This document shows positions 1-7,398 of a DNA stretch of 14,899 nucleotides, in pieces; within the stretch, counting starts at the first letter, position 1, and the number at the start of each line of letters is the position of its first letter. The stretch is from NCBI GenBank assembly GCA_031373785.1, contig JANMNE010000151.1, positions 1-14,899 of the forward strand, given 5' to 3'. The stretch comes from JAENVT01 sp031373785 (GTDB lineage: Bacteria; Actinomycetota; Acidimicrobiia; Acidimicrobiales; Ilumatobacteraceae). A program made the position numbers and the translations under genes. The notes beneath the pieces are model-generated. The model saw nothing but the letters and a program-made list of their open reading frames with translations, was not told the origin of the DNA and did not search any database.

Positions 1-1239
1 GGCGGTGACGAGACCGTGGCGCCGATCCCTGGATCGGACATCGTCCTCACACTGGATCGTTCATTTCAATATCAGGTCGAGAACGCAGTGCTGAAGCGGG
101 TCGAGGAACTGAAGGCTGTCGGCGGCACGGCGGTCGTGATGGGTGTGCACTCCGGCGATGTCTATGCCAGCGCGAACGTTCGGCGAACCAGCGACGGCAC
201 GGCCGAGATCACCTCGGCCAACCTCGCCGCCACCGACGCCCACGAGCCAGGCTCGGTCGCCAAGGTGTTCAGCCTGTCGGCTGCGGTCAACGAAGGCCTG
301 GCCACACCCGAGACCACGATCAGCGTGCCCGGCTTCTTGACGTACCGGCCGATCAACAAGAGCGACGAGAAGTGGAAGTTCAAGATCCGCGACGCCGAGC
401 CGCACAACGAGGAGGCGATGAGTCTCCGCGACATCATCGTGCACTCCTCGAACATCGGTACCGTGCTGATCACCGAGGGTCTCGGGACGCTCAAGTTTGG
501 CGACTACCTCCACCAGTTCGGGTTCGGCTCGACCACCGGCCTCGGCCTGCCCGGCGAGAGCTCCGGCATCATGAAGCCGGCCGCCGATTGGCAGGCGACG
601 GAGAAGGTCACGCCTCGCTACGGCTACGGCTACGCGGCCACGTCGTTGCAGCTTGCGGCAGCGGTCAACACCATTGCGAACGCCGGCGTGTACGTCGCCC
701 CTCGACTCGTCCTGTCGACGATCGACTCCAACGGGCAGACGCACGACGCTCCTGCATCACCGTCGCATGAAGTGGTGACGCCACAGACTGCGGCCACAAT
801 GACGTCGATGATGAAAGACGTCGTCTGCTACGGCACGGCGAAGTACGCAAAGGTCCCGGGCATGTCGGTGGCCGGCAAGACCGGCACGGCGCTGTTGAAG
901 CCGACCGCCGACCCGGCGCAGAAGGCCGGGCAACCGGCCGCGGACCCGACGACCGACGCCACGAACGCGAGTGGTGAGATCAATCCTCCCGCAAACACCG
1001 ACTATCAGGCCGACGATGGCACCAAGGAGTACTTCTCCACGTTCGTCGGCTACTTCCCGGCCGACAACCCGCAGGTCACGATCCTGGTGTCGATCGACCG
1101 GCCGGATCCGACCAGTCAGGACCGCCTCGGCGGCAAGGCGGCCGGACCGTTGTTCTCGACCTTGGCGACCATCGCCATGCATGAGCTCAGAGTCAGCCCC
1201 TCACCGAACGACAACGGCTGCCAAGACAGCGCAGGATGA
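1..1239 (+). CDS. ftsI: Class B penicillin-binding protein, septal transpeptidase FtsI/PBP3 (5' partial)
   Basis: This is the transpeptidase that crosslinks septal peptidoglycan on the outer face of the membrane, working with FtsW. The reading frame is open from base 1, so the N-terminal membrane anchor and most of the dimerisation domain lie outside the window. All three penicillin-binding motifs are visible in order: SVAK at 253-264 (catalytic Ser), SSN at 445-453 and KTGTA from 877. After KTGTA there is an Ala/Pro/Asp-rich stretch of about 47 residues (892-1032) before the usual FVGYFP strand; most class B PBPs have a much shorter loop here. No PASTA domain follows, and the protein ends soon after the last transpeptidase strand. 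Its stop codon overlaps the murE start as ATGA. Position before murE is the standard dcw arrangement. Family assignment is firm; the choice of FtsI over another class B PBP rests mainly on context. Confidence 0.93.
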   Translation, partial: GGDETVAPIPGSDIVLTLDRSFQYQVENAVLKRVEELKAVGGTAVVMGVHSGDVYASANVRRTSDGTAEITSANLAATDAHEPGSVAKVFSLSAAVNEGLATPETTISVPGFLTYRPINKSDEKWKFKIRDAEPHNEEAMSLRDIIVHSSNIGTVLITEGLGTLKFGDYLHQFGFGSTTGLGLPGESSGIMKPAADWQATEKVTPRYGYGYAATSLQLAAAVNTIANAGVYVAPRLVLSTIDSNGQTHDAPASPSHEVVTPQTAATMTSMMKDVVCYGTAKYAKVPGMSVAGKTGTALLKPTADPAQKAGQPAADPTTDATNASGEINPPANTDYQADDGTKEYFSTFVGYFPADNPQVTILVSIDRPDPTSQDRLGGKAAGPLFSTLATIAMHELRVSPSPNDNGCQDSAG

Positions 1240-2657
1240 CGTCGATGTCTCGCATGCTTCGCGAGGTCGTCGAGCAGGCGGGGCTGGAGCGTTTCGTCGT
1301 GCACGGCGACGACCTCGTGGACGTGGTGTCGGTCGACTTCGACTCGCGCCGCGTGCGGTCGGGTTCGTTGTTCTGTTGCCTCAGGGGTGCGAAGTCCGAC
1401 GGGCACGTCTTTGCCTCCACGGCGCGTGAGGCAGGCGCCACGGCCTTGCTCGTGGATCACCGCCTCGACGTCGATGTGACGCAGATCGTGGTGCCCGACA
1501 CTCGGGTCGCCATGGGTCTGTTGGCCGCAAGCTTCTTCCACCATCCTGGACGCTCGATGACGCTCGTCGGAGTCACCGGCACGAACGGCAAGACGACGAC
1601 GACCAGTCTGATCGCTTCGATCCTGTCGGCGGACGGCCGTGCCGCGGGCATGATCGGAACCCTGACCGGTGTTCACACCACGCCCGAATCACCGGATCTC
1701 CAAGCCCGGCTGGCCGAGTTCGTCGAGCAGGGCGTCGTCGCCGTGGTCGTCGAAGTCTCGTCGCACGCCCTCGAGTTGCGGCGCGTCGCCGGCTGCCACT
1801 TCGACGTGGCGGTGTTCACCAACTTGGGTCGCGATCACCTCGATCTGCACGGCACGCAGGAGCGGTATTTCGCGGCGAAGGCGCGACTCTTCCAACCTGA
1901 TCTGGCACGCGTGGCCGTCGTCAACACCGACGACCTGCACGGTCGCTTGCTGTTGGATGTCGGCGCCATCCCCACCCACGGTTTCGGCCTCGCCGATGTG
2001 GCAGACGTCGATGTCACCGCGACCGATCACAGCTACACGTGGCGGGGGGAGTGCATCGAGGTGCCGATCGGTGGCGACTTCAACGTGATGAACAGCCTGG
2101 CTGCGGCGACAGCGTGCGCACAGTTGGGTGTCGAACCGGCCACCATCCGAGCTGGGCTTCACGACGCCGCACCGGTCCCCGGCCGGTTCGAGGCCGTGAA
2201 GGCCGGCCAACCATTCGCCGTGATCGTCGACTACGCACACACCCCGGACGGGTTGGAGCAAGCCATCGGCGCGGCGCGTCGCGTTGCCGGCGACGCCGAC
2301 GTGCACGTCGTGTTCGGCTGCGGTGGCGACCGGGATCGCGACAAGCGTCCACTGATGGGTGCAGTCGCGTCGCGGTTGGCGGATCACGTGGTGATCACCT
2401 CCGACAACCCCCGCTCGGAGGACCCGCTCGCGATCATCAATGCCACGTTCGAGGGGGTCACCCCCGACTACCGTGGCCGCGTTGTGATGGAACCAGATCG
2501 CCGACGGGCCATAGAGATCGCTGTACGCCGGGCGCGCTCGGGCGATGTGGTGTTGGTCGCCGGCAAGGGTCACGAGCAGACCCAGACGATCGGTGATCAG
2601 GTGTTGGAGTTCGACGACCGGGCCGTCGCCCGCGAGCTGTTGGAAGCCCTCCGATGA
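1236..2657 (+). CDS. murE: UDP-MurNAc-L-Ala-D-Glu:meso-diaminopimelate ligase MurE
   Basis: Cytoplasmic ATP-dependent ligase adding the third residue of the peptidoglycan stem peptide. At 473 aa it has normal length. Visible features are the P-loop GTNGKTTTT (residues 115-123), the substrate loop HTTPES (147-152), the likely carbamylated lysine in YFAAKARLF (K215), the C-terminal domain with DYAHTPDGL and GCGGDRDRDKRP, then GKGHE (443-447). DNPR at 390-393 is the signature of meso-DAP rather than lysine enzymes, so the wall is predicted to be DAP type. The start at 1236 gives a 4-base ATGA overlap with the PBP gene, matching most other junctions here. ATG at 1245 is an alternative with an AGGA 8 bases upstream, and would only remove three residues. 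It overlaps mraY directly, with no murF between. Confidence 0.96.
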   Translation: MTSMSRMLREVVEQAGLERFVVHGDDLVDVVSVDFDSRRVRSGSLFCCLRGAKSDGHVFASTAREAGATALLVDHRLDVDVTQIVVPDTRVAMGLLAASFFHHPGRSMTLVGVTGTNGKTTTTSLIASILSADGRAAGMIGTLTGVHTTPESPDLQARLAEFVEQGVVAVVVEVSSHALELRRVAGCHFDVAVFTNLGRDHLDLHGTQERYFAAKARLFQPDLARVAVVNTDDLHGRLLLDVGAIPTHGFGLADVADVDVTATDHSYTWRGECIEVPIGGDFNVMNSLAAATACAQLGVEPATIRAGLHDAAPVPGRFEAVKAGQPFAVIVDYAHTPDGLEQAIGAARRVAGDADVHVVFGCGGDRDRDKRPLMGAVASRLADHVVITSDNPRSEDPLAIINATFEGVTPDYRGRVVMEPDRRRAIEIAVRRARSGDVVLVAGKGHEQTQTIGDQVLEFDDRAVARELLEALR

Positions 2658-3736
2658 TCGCCGTCATGATCGCCGGCGCAACCGCGATGATCCTGTCGTT
2701 GGCGGGCACGCGCTATCTCATCACCTTCTTCCGCAACCGTGGCAAAGGCCAACCGATCCTCGGCAAAGAGGACCGCGGCCCCGAGCACCACATGCACAAG
2801 CAGGGAACTCCGACGATGGGTGGCCTGGCCATCGTCGTCTCCGCGTTCTTCGGCTGGGTCGTCGCCCACTTCCGCCACGGACTCGTCTTCTCCAACCAGG
2901 CGGTCATCGCCTGGGTCGGCATCCTGGTGTTGTCGTGCATCGGTTTCCTCGACGACTACATCAAGGTCAACAAGTCGCACAATCGCGGCATCTTCTGGAA
3001 GAAGAAGAGCTACGTCACGCTGGCGATCTCGATGGGGATTGCCTGGTGGCTGGTGACGGCAACCGGGGTCAGCGAGACGATCTCGTTCACGCGGTACAAC
3101 TGGCCCGGCTGGCATGTTCCGTGGCCGGTGTGGGTCGTGTTTGCCGGTGTGACGATCTGGAGCACATCCAACGCCGTCAATGTCACCGATGGCCTCGACG
3201 GCCTCGCCGCCGGTGCCGGCCTGCTCGCGTTTCTGGCGTTCACGATCATCGCCTACTGGGCGTTCCGTAACCCCGACATCTACGGAGTCACGACCGCGCT
3301 GGCCCCTGGCAAGGGTGTGGTCAACCCGCTCGACCTCGCCGCGCTCGCCGCGGCCTTTGCGGGCGCGTGCGGGGGGTTCCTGTGGTTCAACGCGGCACCG
3401 GCGCGCATCATCATGGGTGACGTGGGGGCGTTGGCAATCGGCACCGCCCTCGCCTTGCTGGCGTTGACCACCGACACCCAGATCCTGCTCGTGCTGATCT
3501 GCGGCATCAACGTCGTCGAGGCCGGGTCCGTCGCCATCCAGATGCTCGTGTTCAAGGCGTCCGGCCGCAAGCGTCGCCTCTTCCGCATGTCGCCGATCCA
3601 TCACCACTTCGAGCTGCTCGGCTGGCCCGAGACGACCGTGATCATTCGCTTCTGGTTGATCGCCGGTGTCTGTGTTGCGACGGCGTTGGCAATCTACATC
3701 GGCGACTTCACACGGCTGGAGTTCCGCAGCCGATGA
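2654..3736 (+). CDS. mraY: Phospho-MurNAc-pentapeptide transferase MraY
   Basis: Integral membrane enzyme that moves phospho-MurNAc-pentapeptide from UDP to undecaprenyl phosphate, giving lipid I. The 360 aa protein has about ten hydrophobic segments. Family signatures are GTPTMGG (51-57), the Asp pair in GFLDDYIKV (D100, D101), NAVNVTDGLDGLA (173-185), FNAAPARIIMGD (245-256) and SPIHHHFELLGWPE (313-326), including the HHH motif. The stretch after MGD reads VGAL where most homologues have TGSL; the Asp itself is kept. Its ATG overlaps the murE stop as ATGA, and its own stop overlaps the murD start the same way, so translation is likely coupled. Function is well supported; the only oddity is the altered loop. 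Confidence 0.96.
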   Translation: MIAVMIAGATAMILSLAGTRYLITFFRNRGKGQPILGKEDRGPEHHMHKQGTPTMGGLAIVVSAFFGWVVAHFRHGLVFSNQAVIAWVGILVLSCIGFLDDYIKVNKSHNRGIFWKKKSYVTLAISMGIAWWLVTATGVSETISFTRYNWPGWHVPWPVWVVFAGVTIWSTSNAVNVTDGLDGLAAGAGLLAFLAFTIIAYWAFRNPDIYGVTTALAPGKGVVNPLDLAALAAAFAGACGGFLWFNAAPARIIMGDVGALAIGTALALLALTTDTQILLVLICGINVVEAGSVAIQMLVFKASGRKRRLFRMSPIHHHFELLGWPETTVIIRFWLIAGVCVATALAIYIGDFTRLEFRSR

Positions 3737-5082
3737 GCACCACAGCGCTGGTCTATGGCATGGCCATCACGGGTCAGGCCGTTGCAGCTGCACTCCACGA
3801 CCGTGGCGTGCAGGTACTCGTTGCCGACGACGTGGCGACCGATGCCAAGATCGCTGCCGCTGCCGAGGTCGGTTCCGAGCTGGTCGAGCATCCCGACGCC
3901 GCCACGCTCGACTCGTTGGTCGCCAGGGCCGACATCGTCTGCCCAGCACCCGGCATCGCCGAGACGCACCCGGTCATCGAGGCGGCGCTTCGTCTGGGCA
4001 AGCCGATCCGCAGCGAGCTCGACCTTGCGTACGAGTGGGAGCAGCAGCGCGGCGGCGGACCACGACCGATGCTTGCGGTGACGGGAACCGATGGCAAGAC
4101 GACCACCACGATGATGGCTGCGGCGATGCTGCGATGCGCCGGTCTGAAGGTTGCCGCGGTCGGCAACACCGAACTGCCGCTGATCGCCGCGCTCGACACC
4201 GATGTCGACGCGTTCGTCGTCGAGTGCAGCAGCTTCCGCCTCAACTGGATCGATCACTTCCGGAGCGAGGCGTCGGTCTGGTTGAACCTGGCTCCCGACC
4301 ACCAGAACTGGCACGTGTCGATGGCGGCCTACGAACACGCCAAGACCCGCATGTGGCAACACAATCGGCCGAGCGATATCGCAGTCGGATACGCCGCAGA
4401 TCCGGTCGTGATGCGCAACCTCGTCGCTGTCGCCGGCCGCAAGCTGACCTTCGGCACCGACACCGCCAATTACCGCCTGGTCGGCTCGCAACTGACAGGC
4501 CCGTCCGGCCCGTTCGCCGAGCGGGGCACGATGACACGCGATCTACCGCACGACGTCAGCAACGCCCTGGCAGCGGCCGCAATCGCGATCGAGTCGGGTC
4601 TCGCCAGTGGCCAGGCCGTGGCCGAGGCACTGGCCACGTTCGAGCACCCGCCGCATCGAATCGAACCGGTCGGCGAGTTCGCCGGCGCCCGGTGGTACAA
4701 CGACTCCAAGGCCACCACCCCTCACGCCTCGATCACGGCCATCCGCGGTTTCACCAACGTGGTGCTGCTCGCGGGCGGCCGCAACAAGGGGCTCGACCTG
4801 GCCAGCATGGCCGGGGAGCACGAGCGGGTCAAGGCGGTCGTGGCACTCGGTGAATCTGCCCCGATCATCCGCGAAGCGTTCGCCGCATGGTGTCCGGTGG
4901 TGGAGGTCACGACGATGAGCGCCGCCGTCGCTGCGGCAGCGCGCTTTGCCGTTGCCGGCGACACCGTGCTGCTGTCACCGGCGTGCGCCAGCTTCGACTG
5001 GTATCCGGACGGCGGCTACCCCGCACGCGGCGACGACTTCAAGCGACTGGTCCACGACTACTTCGAAACGGGTGCAGCATGA
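3733..5082 (+). CDS. murD: UDP-N-acetylmuramoyl-L-alanine:D-glutamate ligase MurD
   Basis: Cytoplasmic Mur ligase that adds D-Glu to UDP-MurNAc-L-Ala. It has 449 aa, normal for MurD. An N-terminal Rossmann-like domain starts with ALVYGMAITGQAVA. The ATP P-loop is GTDGKTTTT (118-126), with Asp where Asn is usual. ECSSFRL (164-170) replaces the common E-L-S-S-F-Q-L, and NLAPDHQNWH (185-194) matches the family's N-x-x-PDH-x-x-WH motif. The C-terminal domain contains WYNDSKATTPHA (321-332), LLAGGRNKG (345-353) and SPACASFDWY (415-424) followed by ARGDDF, which are characteristic of MurD. Both ends overlap neighbours by ATGA (mraY before, ftsW after). The substitutions look like lineage variation, since catalytic lysine, glutamate and histidine positions are kept. 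Confidence 0.95.
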   Translation: MSTTALVYGMAITGQAVAAALHDRGVQVLVADDVATDAKIAAAAEVGSELVEHPDAATLDSLVARADIVCPAPGIAETHPVIEAALRLGKPIRSELDLAYEWEQQRGGGPRPMLAVTGTDGKTTTTMMAAAMLRCAGLKVAAVGNTELPLIAALDTDVDAFVVECSSFRLNWIDHFRSEASVWLNLAPDHQNWHVSMAAYEHAKTRMWQHNRPSDIAVGYAADPVVMRNLVAVAGRKLTFGTDTANYRLVGSQLTGPSGPFAERGTMTRDLPHDVSNALAAAAIAIESGLASGQAVAEALATFEHPPHRIEPVGEFAGARWYNDSKATTPHASITAIRGFTNVVLLAGGRNKGLDLASMAGEHERVKAVVALGESAPIIREAFAAWCPVVEVTTMSAAVAAAARFAVAGDTVLLSPACASFDWYPDGGYPARGDDFKRLVHDYFETGAA

Positions 5083-6278
5083 GCTCATCGACCACCGTCA
5101 TCGGTGACCGGCGAAGGCAGGCGCTCGAACGGGCCGCTGCGTTGCGCCGGCACCCAACTCGCCGCATGGCGTCGAAGCCGCTCGGGCCGCCGACCGTCGC
5201 GTTCTACGCGATTGCCGTCGTCGTGGCCGTGTTCGTGATGCTCGGCCTGGTGATGGTGCTGTCGGCCTCGTCGATCAACCAGTTCCATCAGGGGCAGTCG
5301 CCGTACCGGATCTTCAACAAGCAGGTGATGTGGGCAGCCCTCGGGCTGGTGGGCCTGTACATCGGCATGCGCGTGCCGTACCACTTCTGGCGTCGCTTGG
5401 TGCTGCCGGCATTGGTGTTCTCATGCGGGATGATGCTGCTTCCGTTCATCCCCGGCATCGGTGATCGGGTCAACGACGCCAATGCGTGGGTGTCAATCGG
5501 CCCGTTCTCGCTGCAGCCGTCGGAGTTCTTGAAGCTCTCGGTTCTGCTCTATTGCGCCAACCTGTTGGCGAAGCGCAGAGACGAGATGGCCGACCCGGCG
5601 CGAACACTCGTACCGGTGATGATCGTTGCGATCGTGGGCGCCGGATTGTGTCTGGTGCAGAGCGATCTCGGCTCGGCGATCGTGCTGGCTTCGATCGTGT
5701 TCGTCGTGGCCTTCATCGCCGGCGCGCCACTTCGTCCAATGGCGGCGGCCGCAGCGATGGGCGCGGTCGGCGCCCTCGCGTTCGTCGTCTCCAGCCCACG
5801 CCGGCAAGCACGATTCACGGCCTTCCTCGACATCGCGGCCCACAAGGACCACCTCAGCTACCAGACCTATCAGGCGATGATCGCCCTCGCCCAGGGCGGA
5901 CTCGCCGGAGAAGGCGTCGGCCAGGGCAAGAACAAGCTCGGCGACTTCTTACCGCTGGCGCACAGCGACTTCATCTTTGCGGTCGTCGCCGAGGAGTTGG
6001 GGATGATCGGTGTGGTCGCCGTGCTCGGCGGGTTCCTGATCCTCGCCTACGCGGGCGTGCAAGTCGCATTGGCGACGCAGGACCGGTTCGCCAGCCTGTT
6101 GGCGGGTGGCATCGTCATCTGGTTCGTGGTGCAGACGATCATCAACGTCGGTGGTGTCACCGGGATGATGCCGGTCACCGGTCTGACGCTGCCGTTCTTC
6201 TCTGCCGGTGGCAGTTCCCTCTTCGTCACGATGACCGCAGCCGGTCTGCTGCTCAACGTGGCCCGCAACGTGAGGTGA
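5079..6278 (+). CDS. ftsW: Septal peptidoglycan polymerase FtsW (SEDS family)
   Basis: Multi-pass membrane glycosyltransferase of the SEDS family that polymerises lipid II at the septum together with the class B PBP. The start at 5079 was chosen because it gives the ATGA overlap with murD; the frame stays open further upstream inside murD, but that part has shadow composition. The 399 aa protein starts with a basic cytoplasmic tail of about 38 residues, then roughly ten membrane segments. Signatures are NDANAWVSIGPFSLQPSEFLK (spanning 132-152), VQSDLGSA (193-200), the AHSDFIFAVVAEELG motif (294-308) whose Asp (D297) aligns with the proposed SEDS catalytic Asp, and the PVTGLTLPFFSAGGSSL motif near the C-terminus (365-381). 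The gene is followed after seven bases by murG. SEDS membership is certain; FtsW over RodA follows from dcw context. Confidence 0.94.
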   Translation: MSSSTTVIGDRRRQALERAAALRRHPTRRMASKPLGPPTVAFYAIAVVVAVFVMLGLVMVLSASSINQFHQGQSPYRIFNKQVMWAALGLVGLYIGMRVPYHFWRRLVLPALVFSCGMMLLPFIPGIGDRVNDANAWVSIGPFSLQPSEFLKLSVLLYCANLLAKRRDEMADPARTLVPVMIVAIVGAGLCLVQSDLGSAIVLASIVFVVAFIAGAPLRPMAAAAAMGAVGALAFVVSSPRRQARFTAFLDIAAHKDHLSYQTYQAMIALAQGGLAGEGVGQGKNKLGDFLPLAHSDFIFAVVAEELGMIGVVAVLGGFLILAYAGVQVALATQDRFASLLAGGIVIWFVVQTIINVGGVTGMMPVTGLTLPFFSAGGSSLFVTMTAAGLLLNVARNVR

Positions 6279-6285
6279 CTGTGTC

Positions 6286-7398
6286 ATGACCAACCCCGGC
6301 GTCACCTTCGCCGTGGTGACGGGTGGCGGTACCTCGGGGCACGTGCTCGCTGCACTCGCCGTCGCCGACGCACTCGTCGCCCGCGGCCACGACCGTCGCG
6401 CGATTCACTACGTCGGCACGACGCGCGGTGTCGAGCGGCGCTTGCTGCCTCCGACCGGCTACGACCACACGATGTTCGATGTCGTCGGGCTGCAGCGGTC
6501 CCTCTCGGTCCGAAACCTGGCGTTCCCTCCCAAGCTGATCCGGGCGACGTGGCAGGCGCGAAAGCTGATTCGCACCTTGTCGCCACAGGTCGTGGTCAAC
6601 GTCGGCGGGTATGCCAGCGCGCCGGCGACCATCGCTGCGATGCTGTGCCGCGTGCCCATCGTGGTGGTGAGTTACGACCGTCGGCCTGGCCTGGTCTCGA
6701 GGCTGGTGGCGCGGCGCGCCGCCGCATGCGCGGTGGCCTTCGACGGGTCGGCGCTGCCGCGGGCGCACCTCACCGGGGCGCCAGTGCGCCAGGAGATCCT
6801 CGCCATCGATCGCGAGCGCGATCGGCACGATGCCCGGGCGCAACTCGGCGTGCCGAACGACCGCTTCGTCGTCGCCGTCGTCGGTGGCTCGCTCGGCGCC
6901 AAGCGGCTCAACGAGGTGACCGCGGAAGCGGTGGGGTTGCTCTCTGACCGGCAGGATCTCGCCGTGTACCACATCGTCGGCGACCGCAATCTGGCGGATG
7001 CCGCGCCCGGTCGCGACGGTGACGCGGGCATCATGTATCGAGTGCGTGGATACGAGGACCGAATGCCGCTCGTCTATGCCGCGGCCGATCTGATGATGAC
7101 GAGGGCGGGCGCAGCAACGATTGCCGAGCTTGCTGTTGTCGGCGTGCCGGCGCTGATCGTCCCGTGGCCCGGCGCGGCGGAGAACCACCAGGTCGAGAAC
7201 GCGCGAGAGCTCAGCGACCGCGGTGGCGCGATCTTGATCGAGGAACGCGACCTCACTGCGCAGCGACTGACCGGCGAGATCGCGACCCTCATCGCGGACC
7301 CCGCCAGACTGGCCGAGATGTCGAATGCCGCGGGCCGGATCGGGTCACGGCATCGCAGCGGTGCGCTCGTCGATCTGATCGAACAGGTCGCGTCATGA
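6286..7398 (+). CDS. murG: Lipid II synthase MurG (undecaprenyl-PP-MurNAc-pentapeptide GlcNAc transferase)
   Basis: Peripheral membrane glycosyltransferase (GT28, GT-B fold) that adds GlcNAc to lipid I to give lipid II. The 370 aa protein has the N-domain glycine loop TGGGTSGHVLA (12-22) with the conserved His19, GGYASAP (107-113), then GGSLGA (200-205) and a UDP-GlcNAc site around TRAGAATIAEL (272-282) and PWPGAAENHQVENA (293-306). The usual H-E-Q-N-x-x-PG motif of the N-domain is replaced by SYDRRPG (129-135), an unusual change at a conserved position. The ATG has a good Shine-Dalgarno (GAGGTG, 6272-6277, 8 bases upstream) overlapping the end of ftsW. The stop overlaps murC as ATGA. Function is secure from overall motif content and location. 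Confidence 0.95.
   Translation: MTNPGVTFAVVTGGGTSGHVLAALAVADALVARGHDRRAIHYVGTTRGVERRLLPPTGYDHTMFDVVGLQRSLSVRNLAFPPKLIRATWQARKLIRTLSPQVVVNVGGYASAPATIAAMLCRVPIVVVSYDRRPGLVSRLVARRAAACAVAFDGSALPRAHLTGAPVRQEILAIDRERDRHDARAQLGVPNDRFVVAVVGGSLGAKRLNEVTAEAVGLLSDRQDLAVYHIVGDRNLADAAPGRDGDAGIMYRVRGYEDRMPLVYAAADLMMTRAGAATIAELAVVGVPALIVPWPGAAENHQVENARELSDRGGAILIEERDLTAQRLTGEIATLIADPARLAEMSNAAGRIGSRHRSGALVDLIEQVAS

Noticed and set aside
3666..4853. A 395-codon + strand frame overlapping murD
   Set aside because: Arg-rich frame-shifted reading of murD, which has all its motifs in the other frame.
4887..5078. Upstream ATG for ftsW giving 64 more residues
   Set aside because: The added sequence is an Arg/Cys-rich shadow of murD, and 5079 has the ATGA overlap with the murD stop.
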